Shown one piece after another: positions 1-8,325 of a DNA stretch of 64,000 bases. The stretch lies in the NCBI RefSeq assembly GCF_014279655.1, contig NZ_CP047946.1:2728001-2792000 (forward strand). The letters are read 5' to 3'. The notes beneath the pieces are model-generated. The model did no database searches. It saw nothing but the letters and a program-made list of their open reading frames with translations, and had not been told where the DNA came from. A program made the position numbers and the translations under genes. The stretch comes from Synechococcus sp. ROS8604 (GTDB lineage Bacteria; Cyanobacteriota; Cyanobacteriia; PCC-6307; Cyanobiaceae). How positions within the stretch are numbered: position 1 is the stretch's first letter; each line of letters starts with the position of its first letter.

Positions 1-879
1 CGTCACAGCACGGCTGTGATCACCAATCACCTTGAGAGACGTTTGTTTTGCATCGTCGAGCTGGTGATAGTCAATCCCAGCAAGATCAGCCGCCGCTTGA
101 ATCAGCGGAAAAATCAGGTCTGTTTCGTAGTTATTAGGAACCTTCTGCAGGATCTGAGCCATCCGCTCCAGGCCCAGACCGGTGTCGATGTTTCGATTCG
201 CGAGCGGCGTGAGGGTGCCCTCAGCATCGCGGTTGTATTGCATGAACACCAAGTTGTAAAACTCGATGAAGCGGTCATCGTCCTCGAGATCGATTCCTTC
301 ATCACCGCGTTCGGGCTTGAAGTCGTAGTACATCTCGGAGCAGGGGCCACAGGGCCCGGTCGGGCCAGATGCCCAAAAATTGTCGGCTTCGTCCATGCGG
401 ATGATCCGCTTGGGGTTCACCCCCACCACATCACGCCAAATCTGTTCCGCCTCCTCGTCTTCACGGAAGACACTTACCACCAGATGCTTCGTGTCGATAC
501 CAAAGACATCCGTACTCAGCTCCCAGGCCCACTCAATCGCCTGCTGCTTGAAATAATCGCCAAACGAAAAGTTGCCGAGCATCTCAAAAAACGTGTGATG
601 CCGCGCCGTACGGCCCACGTTCTCGATGTCGTTGGTGCGAATGCACTTTTGACTACTTGTGGCCCGCGGCGCTGGCCGCTTCTGCTGCCCGAGGAAGACC
701 GGCTTAAACGGCAACATCCCCGCAATGGTGAGCAACACCGTTGGATCTTCTGGAATCAGGGAGGCGCTTGCCATCACCTTGTGGCCCCGCTCCTCATAGA
801 AGCTCAGGAATGCCGCCCGAATCTCCGCACCGGTGCGGGGGGTGGCAGCAGCGGATCGCGACGAACGTGCAACAGCCAT
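1..879 (-). CDS. alaS: Alanyl-tRNA synthetase, N-terminal part (gene runs off the left edge)
   Basis: Class II aminoacyl-tRNA synthetase that charges tRNA-Ala in the cytoplasm. The reverse-strand reading frame gives 293 residues of the catalytic core. They include the family signatures around [34 protein letters not shown] and [13 protein letters not shown], and [15 protein letters not shown]. The start is the ATG at 879; the residues before the conserved [12 protein letters not shown] are a short low-complexity leader. The editing and C-terminal domains lie outside the window. It is transcribed divergently from the small membrane-protein gene to its right, with only about 34 bp between start codons if that gene begins at 914. 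Identification is very secure. Confidence 0.97.
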   Translation of the reverse strand, partial: MAVARSSRSAAATPRTGAEIRAAFLSFYEERGHKVMASASLIPEDPTVLLTIAGMLPFKPVFLGQQKRPAPRATSSQKCIRTNDIENVGRTARHHTFFEMLGNFSFGDYFKQQAIEWAWELSTDVFGIDTKHLVVSVFREDEEAEQIWRDVVGVNPKRIIRMDEADNFWASGPTGPCGPCSEMYYDFKPERGDEGIDLEDDDRFIEFYNLVFMQYNRDAEGTLTPLANRNIDTGLGLERMAQILQKVPNNYETDLIFPLIQAAADLAGIDYHQLDDAKQTSLKVIGDHSRAVT

Positions 880-913
880 GGCGGATTCCGCGTCAACAAC
901 AGATCGAACGGCC

Positions 914-1330
914 ATGATCGCCCCTGAGCCGCCGCGCCCCGTCGTCGCACCGTCTCCTTCCACCGACAGCCGCGATCGCCTGCGCCGCCTCTCCATTGGC
1001 TGGGCCTGTCTTGCTGGCCTAACAGCAGGCCTTTGCAGCCTCCCCTTTGGGCTTGAAATAGCCGTGCGATCCGGTGGCTGCGGATTGTTTTATGGCCTTC
1101 TGGCCTTTCATCTCGAGCGCGTTGACTCCAACGACTCTCACCTGCGCGCTGGCCTCGTTGGAGCGGTCTGTGGGTTACGAAGCCTGGGAATGTCGTTACC
1201 TTCCCCCTTGGCAGGGGCCGATGCCCTGGCAGTATTGGGATTGGATCTCCTCATTGGGTGGTTGCCGTTGATCGGCAGTGCACTCGTGGTTTACGGAACC
1301 CAACGCATGTTTTCTGCGTCGCGGCCATGA
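914..1330 (+). CDS. Small hydrophobic membrane protein, function unknown
   Basis: A 138-residue protein if started at the ATG at 914. An upstream in-frame ATG at 878 would overlap the alaS start codon and is less likely. After a Pro-rich N-terminus there are about three to four hydrophobic stretches: roughly residues 26-45, 50-65, 80-95 and 100-125, the last around [20 protein letters not shown] do not recognise a named family. Its TGA stop overlaps the ATG of the SNF2 helicase gene (ATGA at 1327-1330), so the two are probably co-translated. The overlap is visible; any functional link is inferred. Confidence 0.75.
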   Translation: MIAPEPPRPVVAPSPSTDSRDRLRRLSIGWACLAGLTAGLCSLPFGLEIAVRSGGCGLFYGLLAFHLERVDSNDSHLRAGLVGAVCGLRSLGMSLPSPLAGADALAVLGLDLLIGWLPLIGSALVVYGTQRMFSASRP

Positions 1331-4300
1331 GCCTGCTGCACGCCACCTGGCTCCCAGCCATTCGTACTCCGACCAGCTCTGGACGAGCTGCCCTTTTAGT
1401 GTGGGCTGACACGTGGCGCGTTGCCGAACCCGCAGGCCCAAGTACAACCCCCGCCCTTCACCCCTTCACCCTCAGCCCAGATGATCTCAGGGCCTTGCTG
1501 ACGGAACGGGATCTCTTGCCCGACGGCATTATTGACGCCATGGCATGCCTCACTCTGCCGAGCCGCAGCGTGAAGCCCCGAAAGAAACGTGGCACAGCAA
1601 CCAGCAGCACTCAAGAACCGGGCTGGACAGGCCTTCCCTTACAAGCTGGAGAGCCGATCCCCAAACAAACAGAGTGGTGGCCTTGGCAGGTACAGGGCCT
1701 CGCCATTGAACCAATGGCAGCTACCGCCTGGCTCTCCAAACTTCCTCTTTCAGGACGACATCCTGACTTAGCTGATGAGTTGCGCTGGTGGAGTCACATG
1801 CAGCGATGGTCCCTCAGCCTCGTCGCACGAAGTCGCTGGCTCCCGCAAGTCGAGCTAAGCAAGGGTGAGGGCTATCCCCATCGCGCCCGCTGGGTACCGC
1901 TCCTGAATCGGGAAGAAGACCGGCGCCGTCTTGAGGACCTGGCCTCAGGGCTTCCTCTCGTTGCCACCTGTGCCCTGCCTTGGCGAGAACCCACCGGCAA
2001 ACGCAGCAACCGGATCACCAGGCTCAGACCAGAAGCCATGCGCGCCGCGAATCCAGTGGCTTGCTGCCGGCCTCGCAGCGGACGACTACGGGTCGCCACG
2101 CTGTTGGCCGATCTGATGGATGCGCAACTGCGCAAAGGCTTCACCCCTAACCATGAAGGCTTGGATCCCCTGCTACGCGCCTGGGAGGAGGCCTTGAGCT
2201 CGGAGACAGGTGAGCTCCAACTCAGCGATGAAGACACCGAGCGCCTAGCCACCGCCAGTCATCACTGGCGTGAAGGGGTTGCTGGAAATGTGGCAGCGGC
2301 CCGCGCCTGCTTGGAACTGGCAACACCAGCAGACGATGAGGACCTGTGGCCACTGCGCTTCTTCCTGCAAGCGGAAGCAGATCCAACCCTCAAGCTGCCC
2401 GCGGGAGCAGCCTGGGCGGCAGGCCCCAGCGGCCTCCAACTCGGGGAAATCAAGGTGGATCAGCCCAGCGAGGTCTTGCTCGAGGGCATGGGCCGAGCCC
2501 TGACCGTGTTCCAGCCGATCGAACGCGGGCTGGACAGCGCCACACCCGAGAGCATGCAGCTCACACCAGCTGAAGCCTTTGTTTTGGTGCGCACAGCAGC
2601 CAGACAGCTACGGGATGTGGGCGTAGGCGTTGACCTACCACCAAGCCTTTCTGGAGGGCTGGCCAGCCGGCTTGGCCTCGCCATCAAGGCAGAGCTCTCC
2701 GAGCGCTCGCGAGGCTTCACGCTCGGTGAAAACCTCGACTGGAGCTGGGAGCTGATGATCGGCGGGGTGACGCTGACCTTGCGAGAACTTGAGCGACTGG
2801 CGGGAAAGCGCAGCCCTCTGGTGCGTCACAAAGGCGCTTGGATCGAACTACGCCCCAATGACCTCAAAAATGCGGAGCGCTTTTGCGCCGCCAATCCAGA
2901 CCTGAGCCTCGACGACGCGCTTCGGCTTACTGCCACCGAAGGCGACACGATGATGCGCCTGCCGGTGCATCAATTTGATGCTGGTCCGCGGCTGCAAGCC
3001 GTGCTGGAGCAATACCACCAGCAGAAGGCACCAGACCCTCTCCCCGCCCCCGAAGGATTTTCAGGTCAACTCAGGCCCTACCAAGAGCGAGGGCTCGGCT
3101 GGCTTGCCTTCCTGCATCGCTTTGACCAAGGCGCCTGCTTGGCCGATGACATGGGCCTCGGCAAAACGATCCAGCTGCTGGCCTTTCTGCAACACCTCAA
3201 GGCAGAAAACGAACTCAAGCGCTCGGTGCTTTTAATTGCGCCCACATCCGTGCTCACCAATTGGAAGCGGGAGGCAACAGCGTTCACGCCCGAGCTCAAT
3301 GTGCATGAGCACTACGGTCCAAAACGCCCCAGCACCCCAGCAGCACTGAAGAAAGCGCTGAAGGATGTGGATCTCGTGCTCACCAGCTACGGCCTGTTGC
3401 AACGCGACAGTGAACTGCTCGAAAGTCACGATTGGCAAGGTCTCGTGATCGATGAAGCGCAGGCGATTAAAAACCCCTCCGCGAAACAAAGCCAAGCCGT
3501 CCGTGACCTGGCCCGTCCCAAAAAGAACAGTCGTTTTCGCATCGCACTCACTGGCACACCGGTTGAAAACCGCGTCAGCGAGCTCTGGGCCCTGATGGAC
3601 TTCCTCAATCCACGGGTTCTGGGAGAGGAAGAATTTTTCCGGCATCGCTATCGCATGCCAATTGAGCGTTACGGAGACCTGTCCTCCCTTCGCGACCTCA
3701 AGGCCAGGGTGGGACCGTTCATCCTCAGACGACTGAAAACCGACAAATCGATCATCTCGGATCTGCCCGAGAAGGTGGAATTGAGCGAATGGGTGGGTCT
3801 GAGCAAAGAGCAGAAGTCGCTGTATGCCAAAACCGTTGAAGACACCTTGGATGCCATTGCCCGCGCTCCGCATGGCAAACGTCATGGTCAGGTGTTGGGG
3901 CTGCTCACCAAGCTCAAGCAGATCTGCAACCACCCTGCCCTTGCCCTCAAGGAGCAGGGTGCAAGCGAGGATTTCCTCAAGCGGTCCGTGAAGCTGCAGC
4001 GTCTCGAAGAAATTCTGGACGAGGTGGTTGAAGCAGGGGATCGAGCCTTGCTCTTCACCCAGTTCGCGGAATGGGGCAAGTTGCTCCAGGATTATTTGCA
4101 GCGTCGCTGGCGCAGTGAAGTTCCCTTCCTCAGCGGCAGCACCAGCAAAAGTGAACGGCAAGCCATGGTTGATCGCTTCCAGGAGGACCCGCGCGGGCCT
4201 CAGCTTTTTCTCTTATCACTCAAAGCTGGTGGTGTCGGCCTCAACCTCACGCGCGCCAGTCATGTCTTTCACATCGACCGTTGGTGGAATCCCGCCGTTG

Positions 4301-4521
4301 AGAATCAAGCCACGGACCGCGCCTATCGCATCGGCCAAACGAACCGGGTGATGGTGCATAAGTTCATCACCAGCGGCTCCGTTGAGGAGAAAATTGACCG
4401 CATGATTCGGGAGAAGTCCAGACTGGCGGAAGACATCATTGGCTCCGGCGAAGACTGGCTAGGAGGACTTGAAATGGGACAGCTCAAAGAGCTCGTAAGC
4501 CTGGAGGACAACCAATCATGA
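1327..4521 (+). CDS. SNF2-family DNA helicase/ATPase
   Basis: A 1064-residue superfamily-2 ATPase of the bacterial SNF2 group, expected to translocate on double-stranded DNA. The N-terminal half (to about residue 550) is the family-specific accessory region. The motor begins near residue 580. Motif I is DDMGLGKT (about 605-613), motif II is DEAQ (about 709-712), motif III is LTGTPVENR, motif V lies in SLKAGGVGLNLT, and motif VI is the DRAYRIGQ region (about 996). All expected motor motifs are intact. The start at 1327 is chosen because it overlaps the previous stop. The gene overlaps the SWIM-protein gene downstream by ATGA. SNF2 and SWIM genes are often neighbours in cyanobacteria and actinobacteria; their cellular role is not established. 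Confidence 0.93.
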   Translation: MSLLHATWLPAIRTPTSSGRAALLVWADTWRVAEPAGPSTTPALHPFTLSPDDLRALLTERDLLPDGIIDAMACLTLPSRSVKPRKKRGTATSSTQEPGWTGLPLQAGEPIPKQTEWWPWQVQGLAIEPMAATAWLSKLPLSGRHPDLADELRWWSHMQRWSLSLVARSRWLPQVELSKGEGYPHRARWVPLLNREEDRRRLEDLASGLPLVATCALPWREPTGKRSNRITRLRPEAMRAANPVACCRPRSGRLRVATLLADLMDAQLRKGFTPNHEGLDPLLRAWEEALSSETGELQLSDEDTERLATASHHWREGVAGNVAAARACLELATPADDEDLWPLRFFLQAEADPTLKLPAGAAWAAGPSGLQLGEIKVDQPSEVLLEGMGRALTVFQPIERGLDSATPESMQLTPAEAFVLVRTAARQLRDVGVGVDLPPSLSGGLASRLGLAIKAELSERSRGFTLGENLDWSWELMIGGVTLTLRELERLAGKRSPLVRHKGAWIELRPNDLKNAERFCAANPDLSLDDALRLTATEGDTMMRLPVHQFDAGPRLQAVLEQYHQQKAPDPLPAPEGFSGQLRPYQERGLGWLAFLHRFDQGACLADDMGLGKTIQLLAFLQHLKAENELKRSVLLIAPTSVLTNWKREATAFTPELNVHEHYGPKRPSTPAALKKALKDVDLVLTSYGLLQRDSELLESHDWQGLVIDEAQAIKNPSAKQSQAVRDLARPKKNSRFRIALTGTPVENRVSELWALMDFLNPRVLGEEEFFRHRYRMPIERYGDLSSLRDLKARVGPFILRRLKTDKSIISDLPEKVELSEWVGLSKEQKSLYAKTVEDTLDAIARAPHGKRHGQVLGLLTKLKQICNHPALALKEQGASEDFLKRSVKLQRLEEILDEVVEAGDRALLFTQFAEWGKLLQDYLQRRWRSEVPFLSGSTSKSERQAMVDRFQEDPRGPQLFLLSLKAGGVGLNLTRASHVFHIDRWWNPAVENQATDRAYRIGQTNRVMVHKFITSGSVEEKIDRMIREKSRLAEDIIGSGEDWLGGLEMGQLKELVSLEDNQS

Positions 4522-5411
4522 GCATCACCCCACCAAGCGGGATTAACACCTCGATCAGTGACGACGGCCTATCCCAGCAACCCTGGTGGGTTGAGCAGTG
4601 GATGGAGCTCATCAATTCCTACCGCTTTAAAAAGCGCTTGGAACGGGCCTGGGCCTACGCGCGAGAAGGTCATGTGACCTCCATTCGCTTCGAAGGCAGG
4701 CGGGTGCATGCCCGCGTCCAAGGCACAGACGAAGACCCCTACAAGGTGAAGCTCTGGCTCGACGTTCTGAAAGATGAGGACTGGCGCTACGTGCTCGAAG
4801 CGCTCACGATGAAGGCCCGCTGGTCCGCTCAACTCTTGGCCGGGATCATGCCAGCCGACATCGAACGGGCCTTCGCTGCCAGTGGTCGGCGTCTGTTCCC
4901 GTTCAAGCTTCAAGAGGTGAGGAGCGAATGCAGCTGTCCAGACAAAGCCAATCCTTGTAAGCACATCAGCGCCGTTTACTTCTTGATGGGAGAACGGTTC
5001 AGTGAAGATCCGTTTGTGCTGTTCCAGCTGCGCGGTCGCACGCGAGCCAAGTTGCTGGAAGACCTGGCCGCCCATCGCCTTCAGGCACTCCAAACGATTG
5101 CTGAGAGCGCCAACAACGAAGAAGAAGAACCGCTTGCGCTCGACGCGAGCAGCAGCGAACTCAATCCTCCCCATCCTGCGGTTCTGGATCCAACGCTCTG
5201 GTGGCGCTATGACGCTGGCCTCGACGGAGACCTGGTGGTGATCACCCCAGCCATGGAAGGGGACACGGGACTGGACGCGGCGGGAGAACTGCCTCTGGCA
5301 GAAGAGCCCCGCTTCCCGGAGGCCCGCCCCCGTTTCTTGCAGCACCTGCGCGACCAGAGCCAAACCATGGCGCAACAGGCCATGTTGGAGGCGATGGCAG
5401 CGGGGAAATAG
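4518..5411 (+). CDS. SWIM zinc-finger protein
   Basis: A 297-residue protein with a SWIM-type zinc finger. C138, C140, C147 and H149 form the CxCx6CxH pattern in CSCPDKANPCKH, followed by the usual hydrophobic AVYFLM helix. The N-terminal 120 residues are Trp- and Arg-rich, and the tail after about residue 200 is acidic and low in complexity. The gene begins inside the stop codon of the SNF2 helicase (ATGA at 4518-4521), indicating translational coupling and probably a shared complex or pathway. SWIM fingers are known to bind DNA or protein; here a DNA-binding partner for the helicase is an inference. Confidence 0.88.
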   Translation: MSITPPSGINTSISDDGLSQQPWWVEQWMELINSYRFKKRLERAWAYAREGHVTSIRFEGRRVHARVQGTDEDPYKVKLWLDVLKDEDWRYVLEALTMKARWSAQLLAGIMPADIERAFAASGRRLFPFKLQEVRSECSCPDKANPCKHISAVYFLMGERFSEDPFVLFQLRGRTRAKLLEDLAAHRLQALQTIAESANNEEEEPLALDASSSELNPPHPAVLDPTLWWRYDAGLDGDLVVITPAMEGDTGLDAAGELPLAEEPRFPEARPRFLQHLRDQSQTMAQQAMLEAMAAGK

Positions 5412-5414
5412 GCC

Positions 5415-5909
5415 ATGACGGGCATGATTCCAAGCACCAGCGCTCCCTGGTTGAGACCCGAGACCCAGGCGTTAAGCCAGCGCTTGCTGATCTCCTATCA
5501 ACGAGCTTTTGCGCAACATCTCCTGGTGTGTGATCAGGAAGTCCAGTTCCAGCGCACAGCAGCGCAAGAGCTGTTCGCGAATCCCATGGCCGTCCTAGCC
5601 CATGACCATAGGGCTGACCCGTTGCTGACCTATGCCAACAGCACAGCTCTGCGGCTCTGGGGGCACCGTTGGCAGACCATGGTGGGCATGCCCTCCAGGC
5701 TGACGGCTGAAGAGAATGCGCGAAGCGAGCGTGCACGCGCCCTTCAGCAAGCCCATCAACGAGCTGGCTTCAGGGGCTATGGCGGGATTCGCGTGAATCA
5801 TGAGGGCCGACGTTTCATGATTCACAACGCTCAGATTTGGCCCCTATGGAATGAACAGAATGAAGTCTGCGGCCAAGCCGCTGCTTTTTCCAGCTGGTGG
5901 TGGCTTTAA
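5415..5909 (+). CDS. MEKHLA-domain protein
   Basis: A 164-residue soluble protein with the MEKHLA fold (PAS-related). It contains the family core FANPMAVLAHDHRADPLLTYANSTALRLWG and a MPSRLTAEE stretch, ending with the aromatic FSSWWWL. MEKHLA domains occur in plant HD-ZIP III factors and as stand-alone bacterial proteins; their ligand is not firmly known. The ATG at 5415 is three bases after the SWIM-gene stop, so this is probably the last gene of the 914-5909 operon. It ends convergently with the Nramp-like gene. Confidence 0.85.
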   Translation: MTGMIPSTSAPWLRPETQALSQRLLISYQRAFAQHLLVCDQEVQFQRTAAQELFANPMAVLAHDHRADPLLTYANSTALRLWGHRWQTMVGMPSRLTAEENARSERARALQQAHQRAGFRGYGGIRVNHEGRRFMIHNAQIWPLWNEQNEVCGQAAAFSSWWWL

Positions 5910-5952
5910 CCACTGAAATAAGCAGACTGCAGTGAGCAGGATGACTGCTTGT

Positions 5953-7290
5953 TCAGGCACCCCAACCAAACGCCGACCAACCGATAAACAGCAAGCTAAA
6001 GCCTGTCAAAAAGGCCAGGCCAAACCAAGTGAGTACTTGCATCGCAGGACCATCGCGATGCTCCACAGCCACCAAGTCACTGTTCATCGTGTCCATGGCC
6101 ATCCAGGCAAAGACCGGAGCTGTCAGAAAGCTTCCTGTCATTGCACCAAACACAAAATCTTTCACTCCAATCCCACCGCTGAAGGCAAATAGCAGGGCCA
6201 CCAATGCAGCGAAGAGATGAAGAACTAACCAAACAGTGAGCCGACGCTGCTGAGGAGCCGAGGCCAAATCCCCTCGATCGGAGCCCTGAAGCAAGCCTTG
6301 GATCGCAGAAATACTGCGTGGATAGGCATCTAAACAGACAAGCGAGGTGCCAAACATTGCCGCAAAGGCCGCCGGCACAATCACCCAAGCAGCCCAGCCA
6401 CCCATCGCTTCGGTGTAGAGACGAATGAGGTTCTGAGCAAAAGACACCCCACTTCCGGCAAACATTCCCTCCCCGGTTCCATACATCGTGTAAGCCCCCA
6501 AAATCACAAAGAGGGTTGCTGTGACAACAGTGACCACATAGCCAAGGTTGAAATCAAATTCGGCTTCCTTAAACGTGGCTTGATGATGGCTATCTACAGC
6601 GCGAGAGAACATCCACAACGACGGCCAAACGCACATCTCAACAGGACCGGGCATCCAACCCATTAAAGGGATCAAGAACGCCAAATTTGCTGCGGTCCAG
6701 GGAGAGGGAGTCGTGCCCAACCAGGTCGCTGCCACATCCCCAACAGGGCCTCGGAACAAGAGCGTCATTGCTGCCACTCCAGAAAGGATGGTCAACAAAA
6801 CAACCAGCACTTTCGAAAGACGATCCAGCACCCGGTAGTGGCCAAATAGAAGGATCAGACCACTCACCGCCAGCACGGCGATGGCCAAGCCAAAAGTATT
6901 GAAATTCGCCAACATCGGCACATTGGTCAGCAAGAGCCCAGCCACAAAGCTGACTGCCGCAATCGTGAGCGTTCCGGTCACCAAGCTGACCAAAAGATAA
7001 AGCGGAAGATAGAGGCGATTACGACGCTGGAAGCCCTCCAACAACGTCAATCCTGTGGCGGCAGTGAAGCGAGTGCCTACCCGCAGGAATGGATACTTCA
7101 CCAAATTGGTGAGCAGGATCAGGCCCAACAACGCAAAACCAAACCTTGCCCCAGCCGTTGTGGATGACATCAAATGAGACCCGCCAATACAGGCTCCCGC
7201 CATCAAAATGCCCGGACCTAGACTCTGCCTCAAACCAGCGAATGAACGTGCGGCGGAGGTAGTCATAGGAAATGAATGGTTGACGGCCAT
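5953..7290 (-). CDS. Nramp-like membrane transporter lacking canonical metal-site motifs
   Basis: A polytopic membrane protein of about 445 residues with roughly 11 to 12 hydrophobic segments and an Nramp/SLC11-type layout. The first membrane segment (LGPGILMAGACIGGSHLM) aligns with Nramp TM1, and WMPGPVEMCVWPS with TM6. The DPGN and MPH motifs that hold the metal in true Nramps are replaced by ACIGGSHL and MPGPVE, so Mn/Fe transport cannot be assumed. The start is uncertain. The ATG at 7290 follows AGGAG but with only one base of spacing; alternatives are the ATG at 7266 and upstream ATGs at 7320 and 7428. It is transcribed alone, convergent with the MEKHLA gene. Confidence 0.85.
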   Translation of the reverse strand: MAVNHSFPMTTSAARSFAGLRQSLGPGILMAGACIGGSHLMSSTTAGARFGFALLGLILLTNLVKYPFLRVGTRFTAATGLTLLEGFQRRNRLYLPLYLLVSLVTGTLTIAAVSFVAGLLLTNVPMLANFNTFGLAIAVLAVSGLILLFGHYRVLDRLSKVLVVLLTILSGVAAMTLLFRGPVGDVAATWLGTTPSPWTAANLAFLIPLMGWMPGPVEMCVWPSLWMFSRAVDSHHQATFKEAEFDFNLGYVVTVVTATLFVILGAYTMYGTGEGMFAGSGVSFAQNLIRLYTEAMGGWAAWVIVPAAFAAMFGTSLVCLDAYPRSISAIQGLLQGSDRGDLASAPQQRRLTVWLVLHLFAALVALLFAFSGGIGVKDFVFGAMTGSFLTAPVFAWMAMDTMNSDLVAVEHRDGPAMQVLTWFGLAFLTGFSLLFIGWSAFGWGA

Positions 7291-7679
7291 TCTCCTATTC
7301 AGCCTCACGTCATGGACCATCCGTTTATCGGTCGAGATCAAGAAGCTGAACGACTTGAACGCGCACCCAAGGCGGTCGAACACGAACGAAGCCAGAAGTC
7401 CAAGCTTAGTTAATGAACAAGGGGTCAATTTTCGTCCTCTGCGATGAGAGCAAAGGAATTTGCAAGCGAGAGCCCTCCCTCCTCAGAGAGAGGTGGCTTG
7501 ATCTCGATCTATCCCCCGTTCGGCTCTCACGACTTCTCAGTGGCAGCAACCGAACCTGGTGGTCTAGACCGTACCAAAAAGGGCGGTTCTTACACTCCCA
7601 TCTGAGATCAATTCAGCGCAGATTGGCGTTGCGGGAAACACAAACTTCCTGAATTTCACAGCCAATTTGAGATTTACCC
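7291..7679. other. Intergenic region between Nramp-like and Hsp20 genes
   Basis: About 390 bases without a convincing gene; the ORFs across it lack coding character. It should hold the divergent promoters for the transporter and Hsp20 genes. A GAGAGCC/GGCTCTC pair (7468-7474 and 7522-7528) and the hairpin just before Hsp20 are the only structures I see. No clear -35/-10 pair can be assigned by eye. Confidence 0.5.
7619..7669 (+). promoter_or_regulatory. Candidate 5'-UTR hairpin (possible RNA thermometer) before hsp20
   Basis: CAGATTGGC at 7619-7627 can pair with GCCAATTTG at 7661-7669 (nine pairs, one G-U), with a 33-base loop. The right arm ends on the G of the only SD-like GAG (7669-7671), eight bases before the ATG at 7680. 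Thermosensors are known in 5'-UTRs of small heat-shock genes including cyanobacterial hsp17. Whether this hairpin acts that way is inference. Confidence 0.3.
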
Positions 7680-8132
7680 ATGATTACCCTTCGCACATCA
7701 CCCTTCGATTTACTGGATCGCCTTGAGCAGCAAGTTTCACAAGCTGAGCGCGTTCCTGCTGCCGAAGTCATCGAAACCAACGCCAGCTACACCGTGCGGC
7801 TGGAACTACCAGGCGTTGACCACGATTCCATTGATGTCAAAGCCACGGATCGTTCGCTGGTGATCAGCGCTGAACGGCCACCAACCATTCCCGCGGCAGC
7901 CAACCCAACCCCTCCCGAAGCAAACGCAAATGCAGAAGCCGACGCAAACGCAGAAGCAGACGCGCAGCAATTGCTGAGTGAGTTCCGAACCGGAACATGG
8001 AGCCGCAGTTTTCGTTTCGCCAAGCCGCTCGATCGCGACCAATTAGAAGCCTCCTATCGCGACGGCATTCTTGAGATCAGGGCCGCAAAAAGCGACAACC
8101 GCACCACCGTGTCGGTGAAGGTAGAAAGCTGA
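7680..8132 (+). CDS. hspA: Small heat-shock protein, Hsp20/alpha-crystallin family
   Basis: A 150-residue cytoplasmic holdase chaperone that binds unfolding proteins. The alpha-crystallin domain covers about residues 25-145: ASYTVRLELPGVDHDSIDVKATDRSLVISAERPP, then RSFRFAKPLD and the typical YRDGILEIRAAK. Between the two halves, at about residues 75-98, sits an Ala/Asn/Glu/Asp insertion encoded by an 18-bp tandem repeat. The C-terminus is short, with VSVKV in place of a clear I-x-I tail. The gene is monocistronic: a strong terminator follows at 8188. Confidence 0.93.
   Translation: MITLRTSPFDLLDRLEQQVSQAERVPAAEVIETNASYTVRLELPGVDHDSIDVKATDRSLVISAERPPTIPAAANPTPPEANANAEADANAEADAQQLLSEFRTGTWSRSFRFAKPLDRDQLEASYRDGILEIRAAKSDNRTTVSVKVES
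7926..7961 (+). repeat. Two-unit 18-bp tandem repeat within hsp20
   Basis: Units at 7926-7943 and 7944-7961 differ at two positions. They encode an Ala-Asn-Ala-Glu-Ala-Asp repeat in the loop between beta strands of the alpha-crystallin domain. The repeat keeps the frame, so it is a length-variable insertion rather than damage. Confidence 0.8.
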
Positions 8133-8187
8133 AACACCCTGGTGACCACCAGCTGAAGACCACGCGTTCAACGGAAAAGAGGTACGG

Positions 8188-8216
8188 GGCTCCTCGCCAA
8201 GGCGGGGGGCCTTTTT
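8188..8216 (+). terminator. Rho-independent terminator after hsp20
   Basis: The GC-rich inverted repeat GGCTCCTCG / CGGGGGGCC (with G-U pairs, loop CCAAGG) is immediately followed by TTTTT at 8212-8216. It lies 56 bases after the hsp20 stop and separates it from the TRAP operon. Confidence 0.85.
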
Positions 8217-8325
8217 GCAGACCACTGACATACAAAAATCAGACGAAACAGAGGGAAAAGAACTACTCGATAAGATCCGTGGTTGTGCCGTCGCTGAATC
8301 GACGGGCTCCCTGAGGATGCAAGCC

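Noticed and set aside
16-927. A 303-residue plus-strand ORF at the left edge
   Set aside because: It is antisense to alaS, whose minus-strand translation has all class II synthetase signatures; the plus frame has no family features.
3232-4161. A 309-residue minus-strand ORF inside the SNF2 gene
   Set aside because: Antisense to the helicase motor, which is clearly coding; this arises from high GC third positions.
1327-4521. SNF2 helicase as part of a defence island such as DISARM or a restriction system
   Set aside because: No methyltransferase, nuclease or phospholipase D gene is nearby; neighbours are SWIM and MEKHLA proteins, and the SNF2-SWIM pair is widespread in cyanobacteria.
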